Assembly: GCF_030766825.1 (NCBI RefSeq)
Contig: NZ_JASFDV010000063.1
Location: 1 to 43,117, forward strand
Source: Nocardiopsis sp. CC223A
GTDB taxonomy: Bacteria > Actinomycetota > Actinomycetes > Streptosporangiales > Streptosporangiaceae
Length of the DNA: 43,117 nt
Direction of reading: 5' to 3'
A program made the translations under genes and the position numbers. Below, one piece after another: positions 23,050 to 34,281 of the stretch. The notes beneath the pieces are model-generated. The model searched no databases and was not told where the DNA came from. It saw only the letters and a list, made by a program, of their open reading frames with translations. Numbering within the stretch: the first letter of the stretch is position 1; the number at the start of each line of letters is the position of its first letter.

Positions 23050-23286
23050 TCACATCCCCCGGTTGATCAGCAGGCCGAGGACAACGCCGGCGACGATCCA
23101 GACGACGGCGACGATGATGGTCATCCGGTCGAGGTTGCGCTCGACCACCGACGATCCACCGAGCGAGGATGTGACACCGCCGCCGAACATGTCGGACAGG
23201 CCGCCGCCCTTGCCCTTGTGCAGCAGCACGAGGAAGACCAGCAGCACGCTGAGAAGCATCACGAAGATGGACAGACCGAGGATCAC
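23050..23286 (-). CDS. secG: Preprotein translocase subunit SecG
   Basis: 78-aa small membrane subunit of SecYEG. Helix 1 (VILGLSIFVMLLSVLLVFLVLLH) is followed by the diagnostic KGKGGGLSDMFGG turn, SSLGGSSVVERNLDR, and helix 2 (TIIVAVVWIVAGVVLGLLI). GTG 23286 is where homologues begin; the frame upstream to 23475 is not conserved-looking. It lies between tpiA and rbpA, the usual actinobacterial order. Confidence 0.95.
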   Translation of the reverse strand: MILGLSIFVMLLSVLLVFLVLLHKGKGGGLSDMFGGGVTSSLGGSSVVERNLDRMTIIVAVVWIVAGVVLGLLINRGM

Positions 23287-23574
23287 ACGCTCACCCGTAG
23301 CTCGACCCCGCAGCGGGGGGATGGACACCTCGATCCCTCGCTTCCCTCCCGTCCCGTCGGTGCCGTCGCGGCACCGGCCCGGTTCAGGGGGAGGAGGAGA
23401 TCGGGGACGATTTCGGATTTTACCGTGCCCTGAGTGGCACGGGTGGGGAAACGGCAAGGGACGCAGGAACCCCACAGCGAAGTGTAGCCCGACCTGGAGA
23501 CCCGTCGGGCGCCCCGCCTGTCACCGTTGCGCAACGGAGTGCGACCGCCGCGCCCGCCCCGGGCCTCCGTTCCG

Positions 23575-23661
23575 CCCGGTCGTCACGCGCCACCGGCCCG
23601 GTCGTCACGCGCCACCGGCCCGCCCGTCACCCACCACCGCCCGCCCGTCACCCACCACCGC
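23575..23661. repeat. Four-copy 21-22 bp tandem repeat
   Basis: Units start at 23575, 23597, 23619 and 23640 and share CCCG..CGTCAC.C.CCACCG. Copies 1-2 are nearly identical and copies 3-4 are nearly identical, differing at a few positions between pairs. Intergenic, between tpiA and secG. Not CRISPR: there are no unique spacers. Confidence 0.8.
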
Positions 23662-23782
23662 CCTCAACGGACGGCCTTCGGCCGCGGACCTGCCCGCTCA
23701 CGGACGGGACTGCGGCCGCAGGCCTTCCCGCTCACGGGCGACCTGCGGCCACGGACTCCTCCTCGAAGGCGCTCACCCCGGA

Positions 23783-23824
23783 CCTCCCGATCCCCGTGTG
23801 CGCCCTCGCGGACGGGGCGGGAGG
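23783..23824 (-). terminator. Terminator hairpin directly after tpiA
   Basis: CCTCCCG and CCCCGT (23783-23797) pair with ACGGGG and CGGGAGG (23812-23824) around a 14-base loop, with a 2-base bulge. It begins 2 bases past the tpiA stop on minus. Confidence 0.7.
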
Positions 23825-23826
23825 GG

Positions 23827-24606
<780 letters not shown>

Positions 24607-24642
24607 ACGGATCACTTCCTCGGAGAGTCTCGGGGGTAGGTG

Positions 24643-25827
<1,185 letters not shown>

Positions 25828-25897
25828 GCTGGTCTCCTCGTGACGAATATCGGTCTTGCCGCCCCTGGTCGCAGGGGCCGGAAAGGGGGTGCTCACA

Positions 25898-25938
25898 ACG
25901 GCACCCCTCCGCGCGCAGTGCGGGCGGAGGGGTGCCGT
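25898..25938 (-). terminator. Hairpin between gap and pgk
   Basis: Perfect 15-base arms (25898-25912 and 25924-25938) with an 11-base loop, 34 bases after the gap stop and 70 bases before the pgk ATG. It may end or attenuate gap transcription, giving gap a higher level than pgk-tpiA. Confidence 0.8.
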
Positions 25939-25972
25939 GTCACGCGCCGGAGGCCGCGGGGGCCGGGGCGCC

Positions 25973-26977
<1,005 letters not shown>

Positions 26978-27045
26978 GGAACCAATCCCCTCATATATCG
27001 CACTTCATTTACACCCGGCATTGCCGACCGGTTCGCGCCCGGACC

Positions 27046-27103
27046 GCGGTGTACACCGCACGAACGGCTGTGAACAGGTGTTACGCCGCATCGGGTGTTC
27101 ACA
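27046..27103. promoter_or_regulatory. Palindromic elements upstream of gap
   Basis: GCGGTGTACACCGC (27046-27059) is a perfect 14-base palindrome. Next to it TGTGAACA (27069-27076) and TGTTCACA (27096-27103) are exact inverted arms 19 bases apart. TGTGAAC-type arms resemble half-sites of redox regulator Rex, but the spacing is not Rex-like. Probable operator region for gap; factor unknown. Confidence 0.45.
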
Positions 27104-27206
27104 AAGAGCCTAGCGGAGGACGTGCGGGGGTCTGTTGCCGACCCATGCCGACCGCGCTCCGAACGGCTCGTGGATTCGCGACCATCCTGGCACCGCAAAG
27201 CGAAGA

Positions 27207-27217
27207 GGTCTATACCA
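27207..27217 (-). promoter_or_regulatory. DasR-like (dre) site or -10 upstream of gap
   Basis: TGGTATAGACC on minus matches the core of DasR sites (TGGTCTAGACC) at 10 of 11 positions. Its TATAGA could alternatively be a promoter -10. It lies 229 bases before gap. Confidence 0.3.
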
Positions 27218-27307
27218 TTTGCTGAAGTTATCGGCGAGTTCTCGCAGTTAACAAAGCCGAACATCGGTGTTACGCGCGCACCGCGGGCCGAACCGCGCAG
27301 ACCCAGG

Positions 27308-28288
27308 TCAGGGCACCAGCATGTCCGGAGTGAGGTTCGCCTCGGTCCCCTCGATGCCCAGGTCGGCCGCCCGCTTGTCCGCCATGGCCAGCAGCCTGCG
27401 GATACGCCCGGCGATGGCGTCCTTGGTCAGCGGCGGCACCGACAGCTGGCCCAGCTCCTCCAGGGACGCCTGCTTGTGCGCCAGGCGCAGCTTGCCCGCC
27501 GCCACCAGGTGCTCGGGGGCGTCCTCGCCCAGGATCTCCAGCGCCCGCTCCACCCGCGCACCGGCGGCCACCGCCGCCCGGGCGCTGCGCCGCAGGTTCG
27601 CGTCGTCGAAGTTCGCCAGCCGGTTCGCGGTCGCCCGCACCTCCCGGCGCATCCGGCGCTCCTCCCAGGCCAGAACACTCTGGTGGGCACCCAGCAGGGT
27701 CAGCAGCGCGCCGATGGAGTCGCCGTCGCGCACCACCACACGGTCCACCCCGCGCACCTCGCGCGCCTTGGCGTGCACCTTCAGCCGCCGCGCCGCGCCC
27801 ACCAGCGCCAACGCCGCCTCCGGCCCCGGGCAGGTCACCTCCAGCGACATCGACCGGCCGGGCTCGGTGAGCGAACCGTGCGCGATGAACGCGCCCCGCC
27901 ACGCCGACTCCGCGTCGCAGGCCCCGCCCGCCACCACGTGCCGGGGCAGGCCGCGCACCGGCCGGCCGTTGTTGTCGACCAGCCCCGTCTGCCGAGCCAG
28001 CGACTCGCCCTCCTTGATCACCCGCACCACGTACCGGTTGCCCTTGCGCAGGCCGCTCGGGGAGAGCACGACCACCTCGGACTCGTGTCCGAACACCTCG
28101 GAGATGTCCTTGCGCAGGCGGCGTGCGGCGGCACCGGTGTCCAACTCGGCCTCGATCACGATCCGGCCGCCCACCAGGTGCAGTCCGCCCGTGAACCGCA
28201 GGATGGTGGACACCTCCGCCTTACGGCAGCATGGCTTCAGAATGGCCAGACGGCTCAGTTCATCCTTCACCACGCCGGTCATCGCCAT
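27308..28288 (-). CDS. whiA: Sporulation/cell-division regulator WhiA
   Basis: 326-aa DNA-binding protein controlling sporulation septation and, more widely, cell division. The N-terminal part (MTGVVKDELSRLAILKPCCRKAE, TILRFTGGLHLVGGRIVIEAEL) is the degenerate LAGLIDADG homing-endonuclease-like domain, and the C-terminus (QASLEELGQLSVPPLTKDAIAGRIRRLLAMA) is the helix-turn-helix. ATG 28288 has GGAGG with 9-nt spacing; the upstream frame to 28492 is not conserved-looking. It follows yvcK and rapZ, its invariable neighbours in Gram-positives. Confidence 0.96.
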   Translation of the reverse strand: MAMTGVVKDELSRLAILKPCCRKAEVSTILRFTGGLHLVGGRIVIEAELDTGAAARRLRKDISEVFGHESEVVVLSPSGLRKGNRYVVRVIKEGESLARQTGLVDNNGRPVRGLPRHVVAGGACDAESAWRGAFIAHGSLTEPGRSMSLEVTCPGPEAALALVGAARRLKVHAKAREVRGVDRVVVRDGDSIGALLTLLGAHQSVLAWEERRMRREVRATANRLANFDDANLRRSARAAVAAGARVERALEILGEDAPEHLVAAGKLRLAHKQASLEELGQLSVPPLTKDAIAGRIRRLLAMADKRAADLGIEGTEANLTPDMLVP

Positions 28289-28784
28289 CGCTGCGATCCT
28301 CCCCTTGAAACGAACCTGACCGGTGTCGCGCGCCCGAACACCGGCGACGCCGCCGCGGCCCCGCCACGAGCGACTTTCTTCGAGGCAGACTACGTTACGG
28401 GACGCTCGGTGCCGACCCTCGGACGGCGTGTTGCCCCCATGCCCGCACCCTCGGCCCCCCGGGCGCGGGGGTTCGTGCCGGTGTGCGGTCAATTGCCCTC
28501 GACCTGCGATGACGGCGGCTCCGGCAGGTGGTCGCGCAGCACCACCGCCTGATCGTGCTCCTCATCGCGCGCCGAGTACGACGGCGTCACCGGACCCCCG
28601 GCGGGCCGCCGCCGGGATCGGCTCCGGCGCCTGGGGCCGATCGGCCGGTTCCGCCCGGTAACGGCGGGCGAACCCCGCCGACCCGGGCACGCGGCTCCGA
28701 AACAGGGACCCGTCGCAGACCCGTTCCACGGTGATGTCGCAGCCCACGGCGCCGGTGTTCCCCCGGCACGGTCAGGGGGACCCG
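28289..28784. other. Spacer between yvcK and whiA
   Basis: 496 bases where these genes are usually nearly adjacent. Apart from a doubtful 61-codon minus-strand frame (28562-28747), I see no gene, strong hairpin or clear promoter. Confidence 0.5.
28562..28747 (-). CDS. Doubtful 61-aa open frame between yvcK and whiA
   Basis: GTG 28747 to a TGA at 28562-28564. Third-position GC is high and the N-terminus (GCDITVERVCDGSLFRSRVPG) looks protein-like, but there is no good ribosome-binding site. The frame ends where an overlapping frame (VTPSYSARDEEHDQAVVLRDHL) starts to look protein-like, so a decayed or frameshifted gene is possible. No family recognised. Confidence 0.3.
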   Translation of the reverse strand: MGCDITVERVCDGSLFRSRVPGSAGFARRYRAEPADRPQAPEPIPAAARRGSGDAVVLGAR

Positions 28785-29759
28785 TCAGGCGTTCAGGATG
28801 CGCTCGAAGGCCCGCGCCAGCAGCGCCGGGTCGTGCCGGGGACTGCCGTCGCCCATCGCCAGGTCGGCCAGCTCCAACCGCCCGCCCAGGTCGCGCACGG
28901 CCGCGGCCAGCGGCTCGACCTCCTCCACCGTGCCCCGGTCGGCCAGCACCACGTCCACACCCAGCTTGGGTGCGTGCTCGCGCAGCACCTCCAGATAGGT
29001 CTCGGGCCGGAAGTCGTCGGTCTCCCCCCGCTGCGGGGACAGGTTGAGCGCCACCACACGCTTGGCCCGCGTGGTGACCAGGGCGTGCGCCAGATCCGGC
29101 ACCAACAGGTGCGGCAGCACACTGGTGAACCACGACCCCGGGCCGAACACCACCCAGTCCGCCTCCCGCACCGCCTTGACGGCCTGCGGTTCCGCCGGGG
29201 GCTCCTCCGGGATCAGCGAGACGGACCGCACCCGGCCGCCGGTGCTCGCACAGGCCACCTGGCCGCGGATCGTCGTCACCTCGTCGGGGCGCCCGGCGTC
29301 GGCGCCCACCACCTCGGCGGAGATGTCCAGCGGCACCGACGACATCGGCAGCACCCGGCCGTGCGCGCCCAGCAACTGCCCCACCCAGTCCAGCCCGGCC
29401 ACGGAATCGCCCAGCAGCTCCCACAGCGCCACGATCAGCAGGTTGCCCACGGCGTGACCGTGCAGCTCCCCCTCGGAACGGAACCGGTGCTGGATCACCT
29501 TGCTCCAGGTGTGGCCCCACTCGTCGTCACCGCACAGCGCGGCCAGCGCCATCCGCAGGTCGCCCGGGGGCAGCACCCCCAGCTCGCGGCGCAACCGCCC
29601 GCTGGAACCGCCGTCGTCGGCGACCGTCACCACCGCGGTCACATCGGTGGTCACCCGCCGCAGAGCCGACAGGGACGAGTGCAGGCCGTGCCCGCCGCCC
29701 AACGCGACCACCCGGGGCGGACGTGTTCCGTCCCCGTCCGGTGCAGTGCTGTTCGCCAT
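28785..29759 (-). CDS. yvcK: YvcK/CofD-like gluconeogenesis and morphogenesis factor
   Basis: 324 aa of the YvcK (UPF0052/CofD-like) family, a UDP-sugar-binding protein needed for carbon-source-dependent growth and cell shape in Gram-positives and mycobacteria (CuvA). Motifs are VVALGGGHGLHSSLSALR near the N-terminus, TVADDGGSSGRLRRELG, PPGDLRMALAALC, HAVGNLLIVALWE and VVFGPGSWFTSVLPHL. ATG 29759 is at the domain start; a longer frame to 29945 would run through the promoter at 29862-29890, so I reject it. Sits between rapZ and whiA. Confidence 0.93.
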   Translation of the reverse strand: MANSTAPDGDGTRPPRVVALGGGHGLHSSLSALRRVTTDVTAVVTVADDGGSSGRLRRELGVLPPGDLRMALAALCGDDEWGHTWSKVIQHRFRSEGELHGHAVGNLLIVALWELLGDSVAGLDWVGQLLGAHGRVLPMSSVPLDISAEVVGADAGRPDEVTTIRGQVACASTGGRVRSVSLIPEEPPAEPQAVKAVREADWVVFGPGSWFTSVLPHLLVPDLAHALVTTRAKRVVALNLSPQRGETDDFRPETYLEVLREHAPKLGVDVVLADRGTVEEVEPLAAAVRDLGGRLELADLAMGDGSPRHDPALLARAFERILNA

Positions 29760-29861
29760 GGTCGTGGCCTGCCCCTCGTACCCGTGTCGGCGACGGGCCG
29801 TACCGCCGAGGACGGCGGACGCGCCCGACGCCCCCGAACCGCCGGAGCCCCCGCCCCAGGG

Positions 29862-29890
29862 GGTATCGGCACCGACGGTGACCGAGTCAA
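29862..29890 (-). promoter_or_regulatory. Sigma-70-type promoter for yvcK(-whiA)
   Basis: TTGACT (29885-29890) and GATACC (29862-29867) are separated by exactly 17 bases on minus, close to the HrdB consensus. The start of transcription would fall near 29855, giving a ~95-base leader to ATG 29759. Confidence 0.65.
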
Positions 29891-29973
29891 TGTAAGGGAA
29901 GACGGCCCACTTGGCGATTCGGTTCACCCGACCGCCCCGAGCCACCGCGGCCGGGCCTCACCCGGCCCCCTGT

Positions 29974-30858
29974 TCACTCCCGTCCCACGTCCCGGTGCAC
30001 CACGTGGACCTCCACGCCCTGGGCGCGCAACCGCTCCGCGAACTGCTCGGCCATGGCCACGCTGCGGTGCTTGCCGCCCGTGCAGCCCACCGCCAGGGTC
30101 ATGTAGTGCTTGCCCTCGCGCTGGTAGCCCTCGATGGTGAGCTTGAGAACCTCGCTGTAGGCCTCCAGCATCTCCTTGGCCCCGTCCTGGGACAGCACGT
30201 AGTCGCGCACCGGCTCGTCACGGCCGTTCATCGGCCGCAGCTCCGGGATCCAGTGGGGGTTGGGCAGGAACCGGCAGTCCAGCACCAGGTCGGCGTCCAC
30301 CGGCAGTCCGTGCTTGAACCCGAAGGAGACCACGTTGGCACGCGGGCGCGCCTCGTCGCTCTCCCCGAAGAACCCGATCACCCGCGCCTTGAGCTGGTGG
30401 ACGTTGAGCTGGGAGGTGTCGATGACCAGGTCGGCCTCGCCGCGGATGGCGCGCAGGGTCTCGCGCTCACGGGCGATGCCGTCGGTCAGCCGGCCGTCGC
30501 CCTGCAACGGGTGGGGTCTGCGCACGCTCTCGAACCGGCGCACCAGCGCATCGTCACCCGCCTCCAGGTACAGCACCCGCGCCGTGATGTCACGCTTGCG
30601 CAGCTCCTCCACCGTGGACAGCAGGTCCTCGGTGAACGCCAGCGACCGCACGTCCACGACCACCGCCACCCGCGGCACCGCGCCGTGGGTGCGCCCCGCC
30701 AGCTCGATCATCGTCGGCAGCAGGCCCGGCGGCAGGTTGTCCACCACGAACCAGTCCAGGTCCTCCAGAGCCCTGGCCGCCGTGCTCCGGCCCGCACCGG
30801 ACATCCCGGTGACGACGACCACCTCGGGCGGCAGCTCCCCGCCCAGTTCGACCGTCAT
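29974..30858 (-). CDS. rapZ: RapZ-like RNase adapter / P-loop nucleotide-binding protein
   Basis: 294 aa of the RapZ (YvcJ) family. The P-loop GMSGAGRST (18-26) has Arg where Walker A usually has Lys. DLDWFVVDNLPPGLLPTMIEL, YLEAGDDALVRRFESVRRPHPL, VSFGFKHGLP, DCRFLPNPHW and the C-terminal VGCTGGKHRSVAMAEQ, part of the RNA/metabolite-binding domain, confirm the family. In E. coli RapZ controls GlmS via small RNA decay; in actinobacteria the role is unclear. ATG 30858 overlaps the uvrC stop (ATGA). Followed by a promoter and yvcK. Confidence 0.94.
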   Translation of the reverse strand: MTVELGGELPPEVVVVTGMSGAGRSTAARALEDLDWFVVDNLPPGLLPTMIELAGRTHGAVPRVAVVVDVRSLAFTEDLLSTVEELRKRDITARVLYLEAGDDALVRRFESVRRPHPLQGDGRLTDGIARERETLRAIRGEADLVIDTSQLNVHQLKARVIGFFGESDEARPRANVVSFGFKHGLPVDADLVLDCRFLPNPHWIPELRPMNGRDEPVRDYVLSQDGAKEMLEAYSEVLKLTIEGYQREGKHYMTLAVGCTGGKHRSVAMAEQFAERLRAQGVEVHVVHRDVGRE

Positions 30859-32885
30859 GTGTCTCCTCCCCCGTCAGTGCTGTTCGGTACCGGTGCCCCG
30901 TCGGTCTCCCGTCCCGCGGAACTCCCGGAAAGGTGCGCGTGCACGGTCTCGGCCAGCTTGGGACCGATGCCCGGCACCGCGGCGATCTCCTCGGCCGTCG
31001 CCCCCGCCAACCGCTTGACCGAGCCGAACGCCTTGATCAGAGCGGTACGGCGGGCCGGCCCCAGGCCGGGCAACTCGTCCAGGGCGCTCCCGGTGAGCGC
31101 CTTGGCCCGCTTCTGGCGGTGGTAGGCGATGGCGAACCGGTGCGCCTCGTCGCGCACCCGCTGCAACAGGTACAGGCCCTCGCTGGTGCGCGGCAGGATG
31201 ACCGGGTCCTCGTCGTCGGGCAACCACACCTCCTCCAAGCGCTTGGCCAGACCGCAGACGGCGACGTCGTCGATGCCCAGTTCGTCCAGGGCGCGGCGCG
31301 CGGCCTGCGCCTGGGGGCGCGCCCCGTCCACCACCACCAGGTTAGGGGGGTAGGCGAACTTCCCGGGTTTCGGCTCGTCGTCGATCACGTGACCGTCCTG
31401 TGCCGCAGAGCCCCCGGTCTCCCCCATCCGGGCGACCTCGCCGCTGCGGGCGCTCTCCTCCAGGTAGCGCCGGAACCGGCGCCCGACCACCTCGTACATC
31501 GCCGCGACGTCGTGCTGCTCGGTGCCGCCCTCGCCGCTGCCGCGCACCGAGAAACGCCGGTACTCGGACTTGCGGGCCAGCCCGTCCTCGAACACCACCA
31601 TGGACGCGACCACGTGCTCGCCCTGGAGGTTGGAGATGTCGAAGCACTCGATGCGCAGCGGCGCCTCCTGAAGGTCCAGGGCCTCCTGCAACTCGTTGAG
31701 GGCGCGGCCGCGGGTGCTCAGGTCCCCGGCCCGGTGGGTCTTGTGCCGGGCCAGCGCCTCCGCGGCGTTCTTCTCCACGGTCTCCATCAGCGCCCGCTTG
31801 TCCCCGCGCCGGGGCACCCGAAGGTCCACGTTGGCGCCCCGGTGCCCGGCCAGCCACCCGGCCACCACCTCCGGGTCGGCCGGCTCATGGGAGACCAGTA
31901 CCTCGCGGGGGACCGCGGTGCCGGTCCCCTCGCTCTCCTCGGCGCCCTCGGTGGAGCCGTACAGCTGGCCCAGGAACGTCGCCATCAGGTCCGCCGGCCC
32001 GGCCTCGTCCACCTTGTCCACCACGTAGCCGCGCCGGCCGCGGATACGGCCGCCGCGCACGTGGAAGATCTGCACGGCCGCCTCCAACTGGTCGTCGGCC
32101 AGGGCGATCACATCACAGTCGGTGGAGTCGGGCAGCACCACCGCCTGCTTCTCCAGGGCGGCGCGCAGGGCCTCGATGTCGTCACGCAGCCGGGCCGCCC
32201 GCTCGTACTCCATCCCCTTGGCCGCGTCCTTCATCTCACCCTCCAGGCGGCGGATGAAGCGACCGGTGTCCCCGGCCAGGAAGGAACAGAAGTCGTCGGC
32301 CAGGGCGCGGTGGTCCTCCGGGGAGATCTTGCCGGTGCACGGCGCCGCACACTTGCCGATGTAACCCAGCAGGCAGGGGCGGCCGCTGGTGCGGGCCCCC
32401 CGGAACACCCCCGCCGAGCAGGTCCGCACCGGGAACACCCGCAACAGCAGGTCCACGGTCTCGCGGATCGCCCAGGCGTGCGAGTACGGGCCGAAGTAGC
32501 GCACCCCCTTGCGCTTGGCACCGCGCATCACCTGCACGCGCGGGAACTCCTCGTCGAGGGTCACCGCCAGGTAGGGATAGCTCTTGTCGTCGCGGTACTT
32601 GACGTTGAACCGCGGGTCGTACTCCTTGATCCAGGAGTACTCCAGCTGGAGCGCCTCCACCTCGGTGCCCACGATCGTCCAGTCCACGTCGGCGGCGGTG
32701 GAGACCATCTGCTGGGTGCGCGGGTGCAGCCCGGCGAAATCCCGGAAGTACGACGACAACCGCGAGCGCAGGTTCTTGGCCTTGCCGACGTAGATGACCC
32801 GGCCCGACCCGTCCCGGAAGCGGTAGACCCCCGGGGAGGTCGGGATGGAGCCGGGTGCGGGACGCAGGTGAGGTGTCGCAGGCAT
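30855..32885 (-). CDS. uvrC: Excinuclease ABC subunit C
   Basis: 676-aa nucleotide-excision-repair nuclease making both incisions around lesions. N-terminal GIY-YIG domain (SIPTSPGVYRFRDGSGRVIYVGKAKNLRSRL, about 13-43), Cys-rich region (LLGYIGKCAAPCTGKIS), UVR motif (KDAAKGMEYERAARLRDDIEAL), RNase H-like endonuclease (RIECFDISNLQGEHVVASMVVFEDG) and C-terminal tandem helix-hairpin-helix (LPGLGPARRTALIKAFG; VPGIGPKLAETVHAHL). ATG 32885 fits homologues beginning a few residues before RPAPGSIP. Overlaps rapZ; divergent from the MscS gene with 183 bases between. I see no SOS box in that spacer. Confidence 0.97.
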   Translation of the reverse strand: MPATPHLRPAPGSIPTSPGVYRFRDGSGRVIYVGKAKNLRSRLSSYFRDFAGLHPRTQQMVSTAADVDWTIVGTEVEALQLEYSWIKEYDPRFNVKYRDDKSYPYLAVTLDEEFPRVQVMRGAKRKGVRYFGPYSHAWAIRETVDLLLRVFPVRTCSAGVFRGARTSGRPCLLGYIGKCAAPCTGKISPEDHRALADDFCSFLAGDTGRFIRRLEGEMKDAAKGMEYERAARLRDDIEALRAALEKQAVVLPDSTDCDVIALADDQLEAAVQIFHVRGGRIRGRRGYVVDKVDEAGPADLMATFLGQLYGSTEGAEESEGTGTAVPREVLVSHEPADPEVVAGWLAGHRGANVDLRVPRRGDKRALMETVEKNAAEALARHKTHRAGDLSTRGRALNELQEALDLQEAPLRIECFDISNLQGEHVVASMVVFEDGLARKSEYRRFSVRGSGEGGTEQHDVAAMYEVVGRRFRRYLEESARSGEVARMGETGGSAAQDGHVIDDEPKPGKFAYPPNLVVVDGARPQAQAARRALDELGIDDVAVCGLAKRLEEVWLPDDEDPVILPRTSEGLYLLQRVRDEAHRFAIAYHRQKRAKALTGSALDELPGLGPARRTALIKAFGSVKRLAGATAEEIAAVPGIGPKLAETVHAHLSGSSAGRETDGAPVPNSTDGGGDT

Positions 32886-33068
32886 ACCCCCATTCTGGTG
32901 TGCGGCGGGGACATCCGGCCACTCGCGCCCCGCCCCGACCGGGGGCGAGAGCCGCGTCACGAGGACCACCACCGGGTCGCCCGAACGTCACGATCGGGTA
33001 TCCGCATGCTCTAGGTTGGGCGGGTACACCGACCCTTTCCGACATGAACGACAAGGGGGCCTCGCGTC

Positions 33069-34208
33069 GTGGACCTCGACGAATATTGGGCCTGGATCGC
33101 CCTCGGCATCGCCGTGGCCATCTCCGTGGCACTGGTGTTCGCCGCGCGCTGGGTGCTCAAGCACAAGCTCGCCAAGATGTGGAGCATCGCGAACTTCCTG
33201 GTGGTCAGGACCCGCTACTCCGGGTACGCCGCCGGCGCTGTGGTGGGCGCCAACCTCGGCATGCCCAGCGTCGCCGACGTGGGCTGGTCCACCTACGGCA
33301 CGCTCCGGCACGGCATGGTGATCCTGATGATCGCCTCGCTGACCGCCCTGGGCATCAGCCTCGCCTACGCCGTCACCGACACCATCCTGGCCCGCCTGTC
33401 CCACACCAACGGCGACGCCGACCGCAAGGCGCGCCGCCTACAGACACAGGTGCGGCTGCTGCGCCGGGTCGTCACCTCGATCATCGTGGTCCTGGCGATC
33501 TCCGCGATCCTGTTCACCTTCCCGCAGGTACAGGCGCTGGGCGCCGGGCTGCTGGCCTCCGCGGGCATCATCGGCATCGTCGCCGGTGTGGCCGCACAGT
33601 CCACCCTGGGCAACCTGTTCGCCGGGCTGCAACTGGCGTTCAGCGACGCCCTGCGCATCGGCGACGTCGTCGTGGTCGAGGGCGAGTGGGGCCGGGTCGA
33701 GGAGCTGACCCTGGTCAACGTCACCATCAAGATCTGGGACGAACGCCGACTGGTGGTGCCGGTCGCGAACTTCACCACGACCAGCTTCGAGAACTGGACC
33801 AAGTCGGGCACGGCGATCACCGCCAAGGTGATGATGCCGCTGGACTGGGAGGTGCCGATCGCGGAGCTGCGCGAGGAGGCGGGCCGCCTCATCACCTCCA
33901 GCGAGCACTGGGACGGACGCAGCTGGTCCTGCCAGGTGGTGGACATCACCGAGAACGGCGAAGTGATGGTGCGCGTCGTGGCGACCGCCGCCAACACCGG
34001 CGACCAGTGGGACATCGCCTGCCAGATCCGCGAGCACCTCATCGGCTGGCTGGTCGAGCACTACCCGCAGTCGCTGCCGCGCAACCGCACCGAGGTCGTG
34101 ACCGTCGAGGACGAGGAGATCACCCGCGCCGCGGCCCTGTCCGCGGCCGCCCGGCGCGCGAGGCGCAACGGCTCCGGCGACCGGGAGGACACCGCCGAGG
34201 ACGCCTGA
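33069..34208 (+). CDS. Mechanosensitive ion channel, MscS family
   Basis: 379-aa membrane channel that releases solutes on hypo-osmotic shock. Helices lie near residues 8-27, 82-108 and 134-156, then the pore helix ALGAGLLASAGIIGIVAGVAAQSTLGNLFAGL (MscS TM3 with its Gly/Ala packing) flowing into the beta domain DALRIGDVVVVEGEWGRVEELTLVNVTIKIWDERRLVVP and FTTTSFENWT. The C-terminal alpha/beta vestibule ends in a basic/acidic tail. GTG 33069 has AAGGGGG (33053-33059) 9 nt upstream. A strong terminator follows. Confidence 0.93.
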   Translation: MDLDEYWAWIALGIAVAISVALVFAARWVLKHKLAKMWSIANFLVVRTRYSGYAAGAVVGANLGMPSVADVGWSTYGTLRHGMVILMIASLTALGISLAYAVTDTILARLSHTNGDADRKARRLQTQVRLLRRVVTSIIVVLAISAILFTFPQVQALGAGLLASAGIIGIVAGVAAQSTLGNLFAGLQLAFSDALRIGDVVVVEGEWGRVEELTLVNVTIKIWDERRLVVPVANFTTTSFENWTKSGTAITAKVMMPLDWEVPIAELREEAGRLITSSEHWDGRSWSCQVVDITENGEVMVRVVATAANTGDQWDIACQIREHLIGWLVEHYPQSLPRNRTEVVTVEDEEITRAAALSAAARRARRNGSGDREDTAEDA

Positions 34209-34221
34209 GCCCTCTCACACG

Positions 34222-34266
34222 CGCACAGAACGCCCGGGACCGTCGCGGTCCCGGGCGTTCTGTGCG
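34222..34266. terminator. Bidirectional terminator between mscS and the Rieske gene
   Basis: 21-base arms (34222-34242 and 34246-34266) with a 3-base loop, perfectly complementary. Lies between convergent genes, 13 bases past the MscS stop. Confidence 0.9.
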
Positions 34267-34281
34267 TCGGCGCCGCCGCGC

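Larger units (their letters stand above)
23287..23826. other. Long spacer between tpiA and secG with repeats
   Basis: 540 bases without a credible gene. Near tpiA is a terminator (23783-23824). Then come imperfect ~34-base repeats (23670-23760, sharing GCGGCCGC and CCCGCTCACGG) and a four-copy 21-22 base tandem repeat (23575-23661). Toward secG, a minus-strand TAAAAT (23417-23422) could be a -10, next to a 7-bp hairpin (23423-23442); no -35 is clear. Confidence 0.6.
26978..27307. other. Gap upstream spacer, relatively AT-rich
   Basis: 330 bases between whiA's stop and gap's GTG. An open frame crosses it on minus (to 27264) but has no ribosome site and overlaps the regulatory palindromes, so I do not call it. 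The stretch 27160-27290 is markedly less GC-rich than its surroundings and likely holds the gap promoter. Elements listed separately: a 14-base palindrome, spaced TGTGAACA/TGTTCACA arms, and a TGGTATAGACC site. Confidence 0.55.

Noticed and set aside
23575..23661. CRISPR array
   Set aside because: Units are contiguous 21-22 base tandem repeats without unique spacers. I found no repeat-spacer pattern anywhere in the window.
29760..29945. N-terminal extension of YvcK starting at 29945
   Set aside because: A TTGACT-N17-GATACC promoter lies inside it, and the conserved domain begins just after ATG 29759.
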